A stretch of DNA of 64,000 bases, taken from positions 124,001 to 188,000 of the forward strand of contig CAWCTX010000019.1 of the NCBI GenBank assembly GCA_963798505.1, in the 5' to 3' direction. The DNA comes from CAVWSM01 sp963798505 (lineage in GTDB: Bacteria > Actinomycetota > Actinomycetes > Jiangellales > Jiangellaceae). The position numbers and the translations under genes were made by a program. Shown one piece after another: positions 1-8,737 of the stretch. Each line of letters starts with the position of its first letter. Positions within the stretch are counted from its first letter, which is position 1. The notes below the pieces were generated by a model. That model did no database searches. It saw nothing but the letters and a program-made list of their open reading frames with translations, and was not told where the DNA came from.

Positions 1-1170
1 GAGGCGACCTCGGCGGATGGCCAGCGCCAGGGTCGCGGCGAGCGCAGTGATCGCCACCTCGGCGGCGGTGAGCAGCGCGAACGGGAGGATGCCTGGTCCC
101 ACCTCGGCGAGCCGCCCGGGGCCAGCTGCGCCGCCGGAAAGCGCGGCGAGGCCGGCCATCACCAGCCCGGCAATCAGTCCAGCGCCGAGGGCGTCGCAGA
201 TGCGGTCGACGAGCGACCTGTCGCCGCCCGTCTTGTGCAGGATGACCGCGGCCAGAACACCGGCCGCAATCGGGATCGCAAGCACGACAAACCCCACCGT
301 GCCGGTGCTGTCGGCGGGCAGGCCGGCGAGCACGGGCAGGGCCGGCACCGCGCCGAGGCGGACCTCGAACGGCGAGACGAGCGTGCCAGACCCGACGGCG
401 AACCCCGCACCGACGGCGTAGGCGCCCGCCCAGACCGCCGCGTTGGGCAGCAGTGACGCCCCCAGCAGCGTGACGAGCAGGCCGCCCGTGACCCCGGCGT
501 CGAGCGACCTCGTCAGCTCGGTGACCTGACCGAAGTGGGCCACCAGCGACAGCGCGACCAGTGCCGCTCCCCCGGCGACGATCATCACCGCCGCGGCGCC
601 GCCCGCGGAGAGCACCGATCGCGGCCTCGAGGGCAGCAGGCCGACCACGGCCGCGAGCAACCCGCACTCGACGGCGACTCCGGCGGCCGCGGCAACCGCC
701 GCCAGCAGGCCGGTGAGCAACGCAGCCATCGGCTGCGCGGCGCTGCCCGTAGCGGCCGCGATGGCTCCACCGCCGAGGCCGTACACCGCCGCCATCACCA
801 GCACGACGGAAGCGGCCTGCGCGGCGGCCATGACGCCCGAGACGTGCGTCGCCCAGCGCGCGGCGTGGAAGACCAAGAGGGCCAGCGGGAGCGCCAGCCC
901 CCAGGGCGCCACCATGATGACGCCGGTGCCGGCGTCGACCGGAACGCGGTGCGCCACCAGCCACGCGTCAGCGCCGAGACTCAGCACCGACCCGAGCGGC
1001 TGCTCGGCTCCGCCCGCGAGCCAGGCCGCTACGACCGGCAGGGTCAGCAGGGCCAGACCGGCGATCAGCGCCCAGACTGTCGCGACGACGGCCGCCAGCC
1101 ACGGCGCCCGGGGTCGGGCACCGGAGCGGCGCAGCAGAGGCGTGGCGAGCAGTTCGGACACTCGGCCCAT
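1..1170 (-). CDS. PerM/DUF6350 family multi-pass membrane protein (3' end outside window)
   Basis: A continuous minus-strand frame of 390 codons runs from an ATG at 1168-1170 to the left edge with no stop, so the C-terminus is missing. The product is almost entirely hydrophobic, with about nine or ten predicted membrane segments. It contains a stretch reading AVGAGFAVGSGTLVSPFEV followed by LGAVPALPVLAGLP, which I recognise as typical of the DUF6350 family, called cell division protein PerM in mycobacteria. In many actinobacteria this gene lies between sucD and purN/purH. Here sucD is on the same strand upstream, separated by the inserted sigma-factor locus. Family membership is fairly sure. 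A role in cell division is known only from the mycobacterial relative and is inferred here. Confidence 0.8.
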   Translation of the reverse strand, partial: MGRVSELLATPLLRRSGARPRAPWLAAVVATVWALIAGLALLTLPVVAAWLAGGAEQPLGSVLSLGADAWLVAHRVPVDAGTGVIMVAPWGLALPLALLVFHAARWATHVSGVMAAAQAASVVLVMAAVYGLGGGAIAAATGSAAQPMAALLTGLLAAVAAAAGVAVECGLLAAVVGLLPSRPRSVLSAGGAAAVMIVAGGAALVALSLVAHFGQVTELTRSLDAGVTGGLLVTLLGASLLPNAAVWAGAYAVGAGFAVGSGTLVSPFEVRLGAVPALPVLAGLPADSTGTVGFVVLAIPIAAGVLAAVILHKTGGDRSLVDRICDALGAGLIAGLVMAGLAALSGGAAGPGRLAEVGPGILPFALLTAAEVAITALAATLALAIRRGRL

Positions 1171-1300
1171 CGTTGCAACGGCGCGCCACGGGAGGGGTGA
1201 GGACACGCCGGTCGGCCTGTCGGGGCTGTCGGGGAGGATGAGTGCAACCGATCAGCCCGCTCGCGCGTCGCGACAGGTGACGATCCAGTGGGAGGTGCGT

Positions 1301-1792
1301 GTGACGCCCGACGAGTTCGACGCCTTCTATGAGGGCTCGGCGCGCCGGCTGATCGGGCAGGTCTATGCCATGACAGGCGACCTGGCCGAGGCACAGGACC
1401 TCGTGCACGAGGCATTCGTACGGGCGTGGGACAAGGGGCGCCGGCTCGAGTCGGTGGACAACCCCGAGGCGTGGGTGCGTACGGTCGCCGTGCGCCTCGC
1501 GACCAGTCGCTGGCGGCGCGGTCGTACGGCAGTCAAGGCCTATCGCAAGCACGGCCCGCCGCCTGACACACCCGCCCACTCACCCGACCACGTCGCGCTC
1601 GTCGCGGCGCTCGAGCAGATCCCCGAGGCCCAGCGCATCGCCGTGGTCCTGCACCATCTCTGCGACCTGTCCGTCGAGCAGGTCGCCGCCGAGACAGGCG
1701 CCCCCGTCGGCACCGTCAAGGCCCGGCTGTCCCGCGGCCGGGCCGCACTCGCCGCTCTTCTCGACGACTCCGCGGAGGTGGGTCATGCGTGA
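1301..1792 (+). CDS. SigE-family ECF RNA polymerase sigma factor
   Basis: The product is a 163-residue sigma-70 family protein. Region 2 (FDAFYEGSARRLIGQVYAMT...AQDLVHEAFVRAW) lies at about residues 5-50 and the region 4 helix-turn-helix (LSVEQVAAETGAPVGTVKARL) near residues 125-150. It has the compact two-domain layout of the actinobacterial SigE family. I chose the GTG at 1301 because GGGAGG (1290-1295) sits 5 bases before it and the family typically begins close to this Phe-Tyr motif; an ATG at 1238 is in frame but lies directly against its purine run. The gene is divergent from the PerM gene. Its stop overlaps the start of the next gene by 8 bases, so the downstream membrane protein is probably its partner or regulator. 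Confidence 0.85.
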   Translation: MTPDEFDAFYEGSARRLIGQVYAMTGDLAEAQDLVHEAFVRAWDKGRRLESVDNPEAWVRTVAVRLATSRWRRGRTAVKAYRKHGPPPDTPAHSPDHVALVAALEQIPEAQRIAVVLHHLCDLSVEQVAAETGAPVGTVKARLSRGRAALAALLDDSAEVGHA

Positions 1793-3173
1793 GCTCGACC
1801 TGCACCGGTCGCTGTCCGAGATCGCCTACTCGGCGGGCGTCGCGGCCCACCCCGGGCGTGGTGCCGAGGTCCGCGCGGCCGGCGTACGGCGCCGGCGTCG
1901 GCGTACTGCATTGGTCGCGGCCGGCAGCGCGGTCGTCGTGGCCGCCACTGCGGTCGGGGCGCTGGCGCTTTCGCCGATCGGTGACGACTCGACGCAGCCG
2001 GTCACGCCGCCCAGCACCGACAGCCCGACCGTGACCCCGCCGTCGGAGACGCCCACGCCGACCGAGACGCCCTCGCCGCAGGTCACCGGCCTGGCGGCTG
2101 ATCCGTTCCTGCCCGACACAGCTGTCCAAGGGCTGCTCGGACCTGACTATGGAGCCGCCGTCCGCTTTGACGAACCGGAATGGGAGTGCACGCTGCCCGG
2201 CATCGACGTGACCAATGCGCGCGACCTACGGCTGGCGCGGTGGAGCACCGAGCCCGGGGACTCGCTCTCCGAATATGTCATGCAGTTCGACTCCGCGGCC
2301 GCCGCCGATGCGGCGGTAGCCAGCACCGGCGGTGTCTGGGACATGTGCCGCCCGCCCGAGCTGGAATTCGGTGGCAGCCTGGCCGGCCCCACCGCGATTC
2401 GGGCGGGTGATGAGGCGTTCGCCTACACCACCATTCAGCCCGCAACAGCCGAGGCCGCGGGGTTCCACACCGAGGTGCAGATCGCCCGGGTCGACCGGGT
2501 GGTCGTGGTGCTGCAGCTGTTCGGGCAGGGCGAGCCGCCGGCCGCGCCCTACCTCTCGGAGGCTTTCGCGCGACAGGCGTTGGGCTACGCCACCGGTGGC
2601 GTGGCCGAACCGGAGGCAACCCCATCCGGGCCGGACGTCGGTTGGCTGCGTGCCGCTGACCTGCCGCCTCGGCCGTTCGTCACGTGGGTCGAAGGGTCCG
2701 TCGCAACTCGGCGAAGCGACTTCGGGTTCACCGCCTGCGACCAGGACCTGTTGCCGAGCGAGAACGGCGTGACACGCCAGCAGGAGAAGTCCTTCGGCGA
2801 CGAGGGCGCGATCGCCACACAGGCTCAGCTGTTGTTCGGTGACGAGGGAGCGGCGAGGAGCTATGTGGCGAGCTTCGGGCGGCTCTTCAACGAGTGCGGC
2901 GCGCGGGTGCCGGGCGCCACTGTGCGCAGCGTGCCCAACGACGGCGCTCCCATCGCCGCATGGGAGCTGCAACTGCGCTCAGAGGACTCGAGCTCGACCC
3001 TCGGGATCTACTACGGCATCGCCCGAGCCGGGTCCGTTGTCACCGTCATCGAGCTTGTCGCTCTCCCCGAGTCGGCCGACATCCCCATGGCGGACGACGC
3101 GTTCGTCATGCTGGTCAACTACGCGTGGGACCGGCTAGCTGCGCGGCTAGCCCCGCCCAGCCCACAAGACTGA
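1785..3173 (+). CDS. Membrane-anchored extracytoplasmic protein co-encoded with the sigma factor
   Basis: The protein has 462 residues: a short basic cytoplasmic N-terminus (about residues 1-42), one hydrophobic segment at about residues 43-65, a Thr/Pro/Ser-rich linker at about 70-105, and a large, presumably extracellular, remainder with a few Cys. The Cys spacing suggests two related halves, each of about 160 residues with repeated WxxC-like and FxxC-like positions. Because it starts inside the sigma-factor stop region, it is translationally coupled and may act as an anti-sigma or sensor. However, I see no classical zinc-binding anti-sigma motif (HxxxCxxC) in the short cytoplasmic part. 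The stop codon lies inside the stem of a strong hairpin. No closer family is recognised. Confidence 0.75.
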   Translation: MRELDLHRSLSEIAYSAGVAAHPGRGAEVRAAGVRRRRRRTALVAAGSAVVVAATAVGALALSPIGDDSTQPVTPPSTDSPTVTPPSETPTPTETPSPQVTGLAADPFLPDTAVQGLLGPDYGAAVRFDEPEWECTLPGIDVTNARDLRLARWSTEPGDSLSEYVMQFDSAAAADAAVASTGGVWDMCRPPELEFGGSLAGPTAIRAGDEAFAYTTIQPATAEAAGFHTEVQIARVDRVVVVLQLFGQGEPPAAPYLSEAFARQALGYATGGVAEPEATPSGPDVGWLRAADLPPRPFVTWVEGSVATRRSDFGFTACDQDLLPSENGVTRQQEKSFGDEGAIATQAQLLFGDEGAARSYVASFGRLFNECGARVPGATVRSVPNDGAPIAAWELQLRSEDSSSTLGIYYGIARAGSVVTVIELVALPESADIPMADDAFVMLVNYAWDRLAARLAPPSPQD

Positions 3174-3221
3174 AGCGGTGTGTACGACACGCGCGACGCG
3201 CGTCGTACACACCGCTTCAGT
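3169..3221. terminator. Bidirectional terminator, 20-bp perfect inverted repeat
   Basis: Arms at 3169-3188 and 3202-3221 are perfectly complementary over 20 bp, starting ACTGAAGCGGTG, with a 13-base GC-rich loop. It lies between the convergent membrane-protein gene and sucD, about 20 bases from the sucD stop. The TGA stop of the upstream gene (3171-3173) is part of the left arm. It should serve both strands. Confidence 0.85.
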
Positions 3222-3240
3222 TTCGGTGGGAGGGCTCCCC

Positions 3241-4128
3241 TCAGCCGAGCGACTGCATGACCTCGCGCATGAGCTGGGCGGTCGCGGACGGGGTTTTGCC
3301 GACCTTGACGCCCACGGCCTCGAGAGCTTCCTGCTTGGCCGCGGCGGTGCCCGAGGAGCCGGACACGATCGCGCCCGCGTGCCCCATCGTCTTGCCCTCC
3401 GGGGCGGTGAAGCCGGCGACGTAGCCGACGACCGGCTTGGTCACGTGCTCCTTGATGTAGGCAGCTGCCCGCTCCTCCGCGTCGCCGCCGATCTCGCCGA
3501 TCATCACGATCGCGTCGGTGTCGGGGTCGTTCTGGAACGCCTCGAGCGCGTCGATGTGCGTCGTCCCGATGACCGGGTCGCCGCCGATGCCCACGCAGGA
3601 GGAGAAACCGATGTCGCGAAGCTCGTACATCATCTGATAGGTCAACGTGCCCGACTTGCTCACCAGGCCGATGCGGCCCGGCTTGGTGATGTCGGCCGGG
3701 ATGATGCCCGCGTTGGAGGCGCCGGGGCTGATCAGGCCGGGGCAGTTGGGCCCGATGATGCGGGTCGTGCCGGAGTTGACGGCGTACTGGAAGAACTCCG
3801 CGGTGTCCCTGACGGGTACGCCCTCGGTGATGACGACGACCAGCGGCATGCCGGCGTCGATCGCCTCCTCGACGGCCGCCTTGGTGAACGCCGGCGGCAC
3901 GAACACCACCGACACGTCGGCGCCGGTGGCGTCGATGGCCTCCTTGACGGTGCCGAACACCGGAACCGAGGTGCCGTCGAAGTCGACGGACGTGCCGGCC
4001 TTGCGCGGGTTGACGCCTCCGACGATCGACGTGCCCGATCGCAGCATGCGGGCCGTGTGCTTCGAGCCCTCGGAGCCGGTCATGCCCTGGACGATGACCT
4101 TGCTGTCGTTGGTGAGGAAGATCGCCAT
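3241..4128 (-). CDS. sucD: Succinyl-CoA ligase [ADP-forming] subunit alpha
   Basis: The 295-residue length is the usual one for the alpha subunit. The protein shows the N-terminal CoA-binding Rossmann region (VIVQGMTGSEG near residue 11; VGGVNPRKAG near 36), the ligase motif (IIGPNCPGLISPG near 124), and the phosphohistidine in GHAGAIVSG (His250). It joins CoA to succinate, or runs in reverse in the TCA cycle, with nucleotide phosphorylation, as a complex with SucC. It is the second gene of sucCD, 15 bases behind sucC, and ends against a strong terminator shared with the convergent gene. Confidence 0.98.
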   Translation of the reverse strand: MAIFLTNDSKVIVQGMTGSEGSKHTARMLRSGTSIVGGVNPRKAGTSVDFDGTSVPVFGTVKEAIDATGADVSVVFVPPAFTKAAVEEAIDAGMPLVVVITEGVPVRDTAEFFQYAVNSGTTRIIGPNCPGLISPGASNAGIIPADITKPGRIGLVSKSGTLTYQMMYELRDIGFSSCVGIGGDPVIGTTHIDALEAFQNDPDTDAIVMIGEIGGDAEERAAAYIKEHVTKPVVGYVAGFTAPEGKTMGHAGAIVSGSSGTAAAKQEALEAVGVKVGKTPSATAQLMREVMQSLG

Positions 4129-4143
4129 GGTTGTCTCAGTCCC

Positions 4144-5319
4144 TCACTTCGCCGCAGCGAGCTCTGCCGCGCGCTGCGCGGCACCGTCCATGGTGTCGAC
4201 CTGCTCGAGGTGCGGGAGCTTTGCCTCGGTCAGGATCTGCCGCCCCAGCTCAGCGTTGTTGCCGTCGAGGCGTACGACCAAGGGGTGCGTGATCTCGTCG
4301 CCGCGTGACTCCAGCAGGGCGAACGCCTGCACGATGCCGTTGGCCACCTCGTCGCAGGCGGTGATGCCGCCGAAGACGTTGACGAACACGCTGCGCACGC
4401 TCGGGTCGGACAGGATGATCTCCAGGCCGTTGGCCATGACCTCCGCGCTCGCGCCACCGCCGATGTCCAGGAAGTTGGCGGGCTTGACGCCGCCGAACTC
4501 CTCGCCCGCGTAGGCGACGACGTCGAGCGTCGACATGACGAGACCGGCGCCGTTGCCGATGATGCCCACCTCGCCGTCGAGCTTGACGTAGTTGAGGTCC
4601 TTCTCCTTGGCCGCCGCCTCGAGCGGGTCGGCGGCCGCCTTGTCCTCGAACGCGGCGTGGTCGGGGTGGCGGAAGTCCGCGTTGTCGTCGAGGGTGACCT
4701 TGCCGTCGAGGGCGACAACGGCGCCCTCGGGGGTCTTCACCAGCGGGTTGACCTCGACCAGGGTGGCGTCCTCGGCGGTGAAGACGGTCCACATCTTCTG
4801 CAGGATGTCGATGACCTGCTCGCGGACGGACGCGTCGAAGCCCGCGGCGTCGGCGATCTCGGCGGCCTTGGCCGCGTCGACCCCCTTGAGCGCGTCGACA
4901 GGGACCTTGGCCAGCGCCTCGGGACGCTCGACGGCAAGCTGCTCGATCTCCATGCCGCCCTCAACACTTGCCATGGCGAGGAAGGTGCGGTTGGCCCGGT
5001 CGAGCAGGTAGGAGACGTAGTACTCCTCGGCGATGTCGCTCGCCTGGGTCACGAGCACGCGGTGCACCGTGTGGCCCTTGATGTCCAGGCCGAGGATGGC
5101 TTGGGCTTTCTCGGCGGTCTCGGCGGGCGACTCGGCGAGCTTGACGCCGCCGGCCTTGCCGCGTCCGCCGGTCTTGACCTGAGCCTTGACGACGACCGGC
5201 CCGCCGATCTTCTCGGCCGCGGCTCGCGCCTCGTCGACCGTCTCGGCGACGAAACCCGGCAGGACCGGGACTGCGTGCTTGGCGAAGAGCTCCTTCGCCT
5301 GGTACTCCATCAGGTCCAC
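4144..5319 (-). CDS. sucC: Succinyl-CoA ligase [ADP-forming] subunit beta
   Basis: This is an ATP-grasp protein of 391 residues from the chosen GTG at 5317-5319, giving MDLMEYQAKELFAKH, the typical SucC N-terminus. GAGG lies about 9 bases upstream; an upstream in-frame extension to 5361 does not resemble the family. Visible features are the ATP-grasp loop (GGRGKAGGVKLA near residue 44), LVEVNPLV, the metal/nucleotide region around ALDGKVTLDDNADFR, and the C-terminal CoA-ligase part (FLDIGGGAS...NVFGGITACDEVA). It is transcribed first in the sucCD operon. Confidence 0.98.
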   Translation of the reverse strand: MDLMEYQAKELFAKHAVPVLPGFVAETVDEARAAAEKIGGPVVVKAQVKTGGRGKAGGVKLAESPAETAEKAQAILGLDIKGHTVHRVLVTQASDIAEEYYVSYLLDRANRTFLAMASVEGGMEIEQLAVERPEALAKVPVDALKGVDAAKAAEIADAAGFDASVREQVIDILQKMWTVFTAEDATLVEVNPLVKTPEGAVVALDGKVTLDDNADFRHPDHAAFEDKAAADPLEAAAKEKDLNYVKLDGEVGIIGNGAGLVMSTLDVVAYAGEEFGGVKPANFLDIGGGASAEVMANGLEIILSDPSVRSVFVNVFGGITACDEVANGIVQAFALLESRGDEITHPLVVRLDGNNAELGRQILTEAKLPHLEQVDTMDGAAQRAAELAAAK

Positions 5320-5456
5320 TGCGCCCGTCCTCGCATCCTTGAGAGCTCTCCACAACGGCACGGGCGCGGGCCCGGCGCCGTCGCGAGCCTAGTACCCGCG
5401 GTCGGGCGCTCCGGAGTCGGGTGGATGAGGCGGCGACCCGTGGCTTCCCCTTTTGC

Positions 5457-5517
5457 GTTGATCATGGCGGAGATGTGATCAAACTTCGAAGATGATCACA
5501 CCTTCGCCATGATCAAC
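5457..5517. terminator. GATCA-type intergenic hairpin repeat
   Basis: Two 25-base arms (5457-5481 and 5493-5517) match as an inverted repeat with two mismatches, both tolerated as G-U pairs on one RNA strand. The core is TGATCATGGCG and the loop is 11 bases. It overlaps the stop codon of the B12-binding gene and lies upstream of sucC, so it probably terminates the minus-strand B12 transcript. It resembles the hairpins at 17371 and 25137. Confidence 0.65.
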
Positions 5518-6001
5518 TCTCGGAGGAGGAGGAGGAGGAGGGGGAGGACGCGGACAGCCGCTCGCGCACCCAGGTCGTGATCTCCTGCGTCGTCGCGCCG
5601 GGAGTGAAGATCCGCGCGACCCCCATGGCTTCGAGCTCGGGGATGTCGGCGTCGGGGATGATCCCGCCGCCGAAGACGACGATGTCGCGCGCATCGCGCT
5701 CGTCGAGCAGCTCGAGCACCCGCTTGAAAAGCGTCATGTGCGCCCCGGACAGAACCGAGAGCCCGACCGCGTCGGCGTCCTCCTGGATGGCCGTGGCGAC
5801 GATCTGCTCGGGCGTCTGGTGCAGGCCGGTGTAGACGACCTCCACGCCGGCGTCACGCAGCGCCCGCGCGACGACCTTGGCCCCGCGGTCATGCCCATCC
5901 AGCCCGGGCTTGGCCACGACGACGCGGATTTTCCCGGCCGATTGGGCGGCGGAACCGCCCCCAGCCGGATCGGTCCCGGCGACCGTACTGATCGCAGCCA
6001 T
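5513..6001 (-). CDS. Stand-alone cobalamin (B12)-binding protein, methylmalonyl-CoA mutase C-terminal type
   Basis: The protein has 162 residues from the ATG at 5999-6001, preceded by a strong AGGAGG; longer upstream starts lack one. It carries the full B12-binding signature: DGHDRG (residues 35-40, His37 as lower axial ligand), SVLSGAHM, and a GGG turn followed by IPDADI. This is the small-subunit form found in isobutyryl-CoA-type mutases (IcmB-like), which needs a separate catalytic subunit; none is encoded in the window. The C-terminus is a run of Ser and Pro encoded by GGA-type trinucleotide repeats (5521-5545), unusual for the family. Exact substrate cannot be told from this subunit. Confidence 0.88.
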   Translation of the reverse strand: MAAISTVAGTDPAGGGSAAQSAGKIRVVVAKPGLDGHDRGAKVVARALRDAGVEVVYTGLHQTPEQIVATAIQEDADAVGLSVLSGAHMTLFKRVLELLDERDARDIVVFGGGIIPDADIPELEAMGVARIFTPGATTQEITTWVRERLSASSPSSSSSSES

Positions 6002-6171
6002 GACGCCTCCTAGAGCGCAGACGATGGCGAGAGCGTACGTCCCCTGCCGCCACGGCGTGACCTCAGGCCACCCCGAGGGCGGGGCTTCCGGTGGCGGCGA
6101 CCCGCGATCGCGGACAGGATGCGGCAAGGCAGGACAGTGTTGTGCCGGCCGGTCGAGGAAGCGGAGGAGCC

Positions 6172-6375
6172 ATGAGCTCGGTTGCCCGGATCACCCACAT
6201 CAGCGCCCGTTCGGACCAGAGCTTCGAGGACGCGGTCAAGGTCGGGGTTGATCGCGCGACGCAGACGCTGCGCAACGTCTCCGGCGCCTGGGTGAAGGAA
6301 CAGAAGGTCGAGGTCGGCGAGGGCGGCATCACGGCCTACCAGGTCGTGCTCGAGGTGACGTTCGTCCTCGAGTAG
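6172..6375 (+). CDS. Dodecin family flavin-binding protein
   Basis: This is a 67-residue protein beginning MSSVARITHISARSDQSFEDA, with the pattern of dodecin (ARSDQSFEDAV..G..RA..T..NV.GAWVKEQ, then a beta-strand tail). Dodecins form hollow dodecamers that store or buffer flavins or CoA. The ATG at 6172 has GGAGGAG a few bases upstream; a longer frame from 6091 does not resemble the family. It is divergent from the B12-binding gene (about 170 bp between them, with no clear element seen) and convergent with pcrA, only 18 bases apart. Confidence 0.93.
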   Translation: MSSVARITHISARSDQSFEDAVKVGVDRATQTLRNVSGAWVKEQKVEVGEGGITAYQVVLEVTFVLE

Positions 6376-6393
6376 CAGCTGGCGCCCGCTGGG

Positions 6394-8667
6394 TCAGATC
6401 TTGGCCAGCGGTGCATAGGCCAGCAGGAAGCTCTTCACCCCGTCGCCGAAGTCGATGGTGACCTGCGCCTTGGGGCCGTAGCCGGCGGTCGCGATGACCG
6501 TGCCCAACCCGAAAGCGTCGTGCGTGACGCGGTCGCCGACCTCGAGCGACGGCACCTCGCGCTGCGCTGCCGCGGCCAGGCGGGAGCTGCGGCGTGGCGT
6601 CGAGTCCCAGCGGGTCTGGTCGGCCGCGGTGCGCTGCCAGTCGACCAGCTCGTCGGGGATGTCCTGGAGGAACTGGCTCGCCGGGTAGTGCGAGGGCGCC
6701 CCCCAGGCACTGCGCATCACGGCGCGGGTCAGGTAGAGCCGCTCGCGCGCCCGGGTGATGCCGACGTAGGCCAGCCGCCGCTCCTCGGCGAGCTCCCCCG
6801 GCTCCTGGAGCGACCGCTGGTGCGGGAAGACCCCTTCCTCCAGCCCGGTGAGGAACACGACCGGGAACTCCAGCCCCTTGGCCGTGTGCAGTGTCATCAG
6901 CGTGACCAGCCCGCCGTGGTCCTCGCCGTCGGGGATCTGGTCGGCGTCTGCGACCAGCGAGACCTGCTCGAGGAACGTCGCCAGGGTCGCCTCGGCCTGC
7001 GCCTCCTCGTGCTCGCGGGCCACGGCGACCAGCTCGCGCAGGTTGTCGGCCCGGCTCTCGTCCTGCGGGTCGTCGGACCCGTCGAGCTCCGCCAGGTAGC
7101 CGGTGCGGCCGAGCACCTCCTCGAGCACCATCGACGGGCCCGCGTCCTCCGCCAGCGCCCTCAGCTCGTCGAGCATCGCGACGAAGCCGGTGATCTGCTT
7201 GAGCGAGCGGGTCGCGATGCCCGGCGCGTCGTCTGCGCGACGCAGCGCCTGCCAGAACGTGGTGCGCTCGCGCTGCGCGAACGCCTCGACCATGGCCTCG
7301 GCCCGATCACCGATGCCACGCTTGGGTACGTTGAGGATGCGCCGCAGCGACACCGAGTCCTCGGGATTGGCGATCACCCGCAGGTAGGCCAGGGCGTCAC
7401 GGACCTCGCGCCGCTCGTAGAAGCGGACTCCCCCGACGACCTTGTAAGGCAGCCCCGTGCGGATGAACACCTCTTCAAACACCCGGCTCTGCGCGTTGGT
7501 GCGATAGAAGACCGCCACGTCGCCGGCGTTGGCCAGCCCCTCGTCGGAGAGCCGGTCGATCTCCTCGGCGGCGAACTGCGCCTCGCCGTGCTCGTCGTCG
7601 GCGACGTAGCCCACGATGCGCGGCCCGGCGCCCTGCTCGCTCCAGAGGTTCTTGGGCTTGCGGTCGGCGTTGCGAGAGATCACCGCGTTGGCGGCGGACA
7701 GGATCGTCTGCGTCGACCGGTAGTTCTGCTCCAGAAGCACCACACGCGCGTCGGGGAAGTCTTCCTCGAACTGCAGGATGTTGCGGATCGTCGCGCCGCG
7801 GAACGCGTAGATCGACTGGTCGGCGTCGCCCACCACGCACAGCTCGGCAGGCGGCAGACCGGGCGCGTCGCCGCCCGCGCCGACCGGCCCGGAGAGCTCG
7901 CGGACCAACACGTACTGCGCATGGTTGGTGTCCTGGTATTCGTCGACGAGGATGTGCCGGAAGCGACGCCGATAGGCCTCGGCCATGTCGGGGAACGCCT
8001 GCAGCAGATGGACCGTCGTCATGATCAGGTCGTCGAAGTCGAAGGCGTTGGCCTCCTGCAGCCGCCGCTGGTAGAGCCCGTAGGCCTGCGCGATCTGGCG
8101 ATCCAGCGCCGACTTGGCCAGCGACTGGGCCGACTCGTGGTCGATGAGCTCGTTCTTCCAGGCACTCACCCGGTGCGAGAACTGCCGCGGGTTGAAGCGC
8201 TTGGGGTTGAGGTCGAGGTCGCGGCAGACCAGCGTCATGAGCCGCTGCGAGTCGGCCTGGTCGTAGATCGAGAAGTTGCTCGAGTAGCCGAACCGCTTGG
8301 CCTCGCGCCGCAGGATCCGCACGCACGCGGAGTGGAACGTCGACACCCACATGATCTTGGCGCGCCCACCCACCAGCTGGTGGACACGCGACTTCATCTC
8401 GCCAGCCGCCTTGTTGGTGAACGTGATGGCGAGAATCGAGCCCGGGTGGACGTCGCGGGCGCCGAGCAGGTAGGCGATCCGGCGCGTCAGCACCCGCGTC
8501 TTGCCCGACCCGGCGCCGGCGACGATGAGCAGTGGCGAACCCTCGTGGATGACGGCCTCGCGCTGCTGGTCGTTGAGCCCCTCGAGGAGGGTGGCTCGGT
8601 CGGGTCGGCGACGCGCGGGGACGGTCTCGGGCTCAGCCACTGCGGCGTCGTCGGCAAGTGCGTCCAT
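6394..8667 (-). CDS. pcrA: ATP-dependent DNA helicase PcrA/UvrD
   Basis: This is a superfamily 1A helicase of 757 residues from the ATG at 8665-8667 (the frame extends upstream but without homology). Ordered motifs are Walker A GAGSGKT (near residue 53), DEYQDTN, GDADQSIYAFRGA, the LEQNYRST motif, LMTLHTAKGLEFPVVFL and AYVGITRARERLY. A C-terminal Tudor-like tail (GDRVTHDAFGLGTVI...IDFGDGVKSFLL) is the part that contacts RNA polymerase in PcrA. It unwinds DNA 3' to 5' in repair and at transcription-replication conflicts. The frame is intact over its whole length, in contrast to many neighbours. Confidence 0.97.
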   Translation of the reverse strand: MDALADDAAVAEPETVPARRRPDRATLLEGLNDQQREAVIHEGSPLLIVAGAGSGKTRVLTRRIAYLLGARDVHPGSILAITFTNKAAGEMKSRVHQLVGGRAKIMWVSTFHSACVRILRREAKRFGYSSNFSIYDQADSQRLMTLVCRDLDLNPKRFNPRQFSHRVSAWKNELIDHESAQSLAKSALDRQIAQAYGLYQRRLQEANAFDFDDLIMTTVHLLQAFPDMAEAYRRRFRHILVDEYQDTNHAQYVLVRELSGPVGAGGDAPGLPPAELCVVGDADQSIYAFRGATIRNILQFEEDFPDARVVLLEQNYRSTQTILSAANAVISRNADRKPKNLWSEQGAGPRIVGYVADDEHGEAQFAAEEIDRLSDEGLANAGDVAVFYRTNAQSRVFEEVFIRTGLPYKVVGGVRFYERREVRDALAYLRVIANPEDSVSLRRILNVPKRGIGDRAEAMVEAFAQRERTTFWQALRRADDAPGIATRSLKQITGFVAMLDELRALAEDAGPSMVLEEVLGRTGYLAELDGSDDPQDESRADNLRELVAVAREHEEAQAEATLATFLEQVSLVADADQIPDGEDHGGLVTLMTLHTAKGLEFPVVFLTGLEEGVFPHQRSLQEPGELAEERRLAYVGITRARERLYLTRAVMRSAWGAPSHYPASQFLQDIPDELVDWQRTAADQTRWDSTPRRSSRLAAAAQREVPSLEVGDRVTHDAFGLGTVIATAGYGPKAQVTIDFGDGVKSFLLAYAPLAKI

Positions 8668-8737
8668 CGTGATTCCCAGCGTACGGTCCGGGGCGGACAG
8701 CGAGTCGCAACCCCGAGGGACCGGTAGCGTTCCGCGT

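Noticed and set aside
713..1300. N-terminal extension of the sigma-factor frame
   Set aside because: The upstream part is antisense to the PerM gene; the GTG at 1301 has a proper ribosome-binding site and gives the family's normal length.
6520..8727. A plus-strand open frame of 735 codons
   Set aside because: It lies entirely antisense to pcrA, which has every helicase motif; the composition is Arg/Gly/Val-rich, as expected for a shadow frame.
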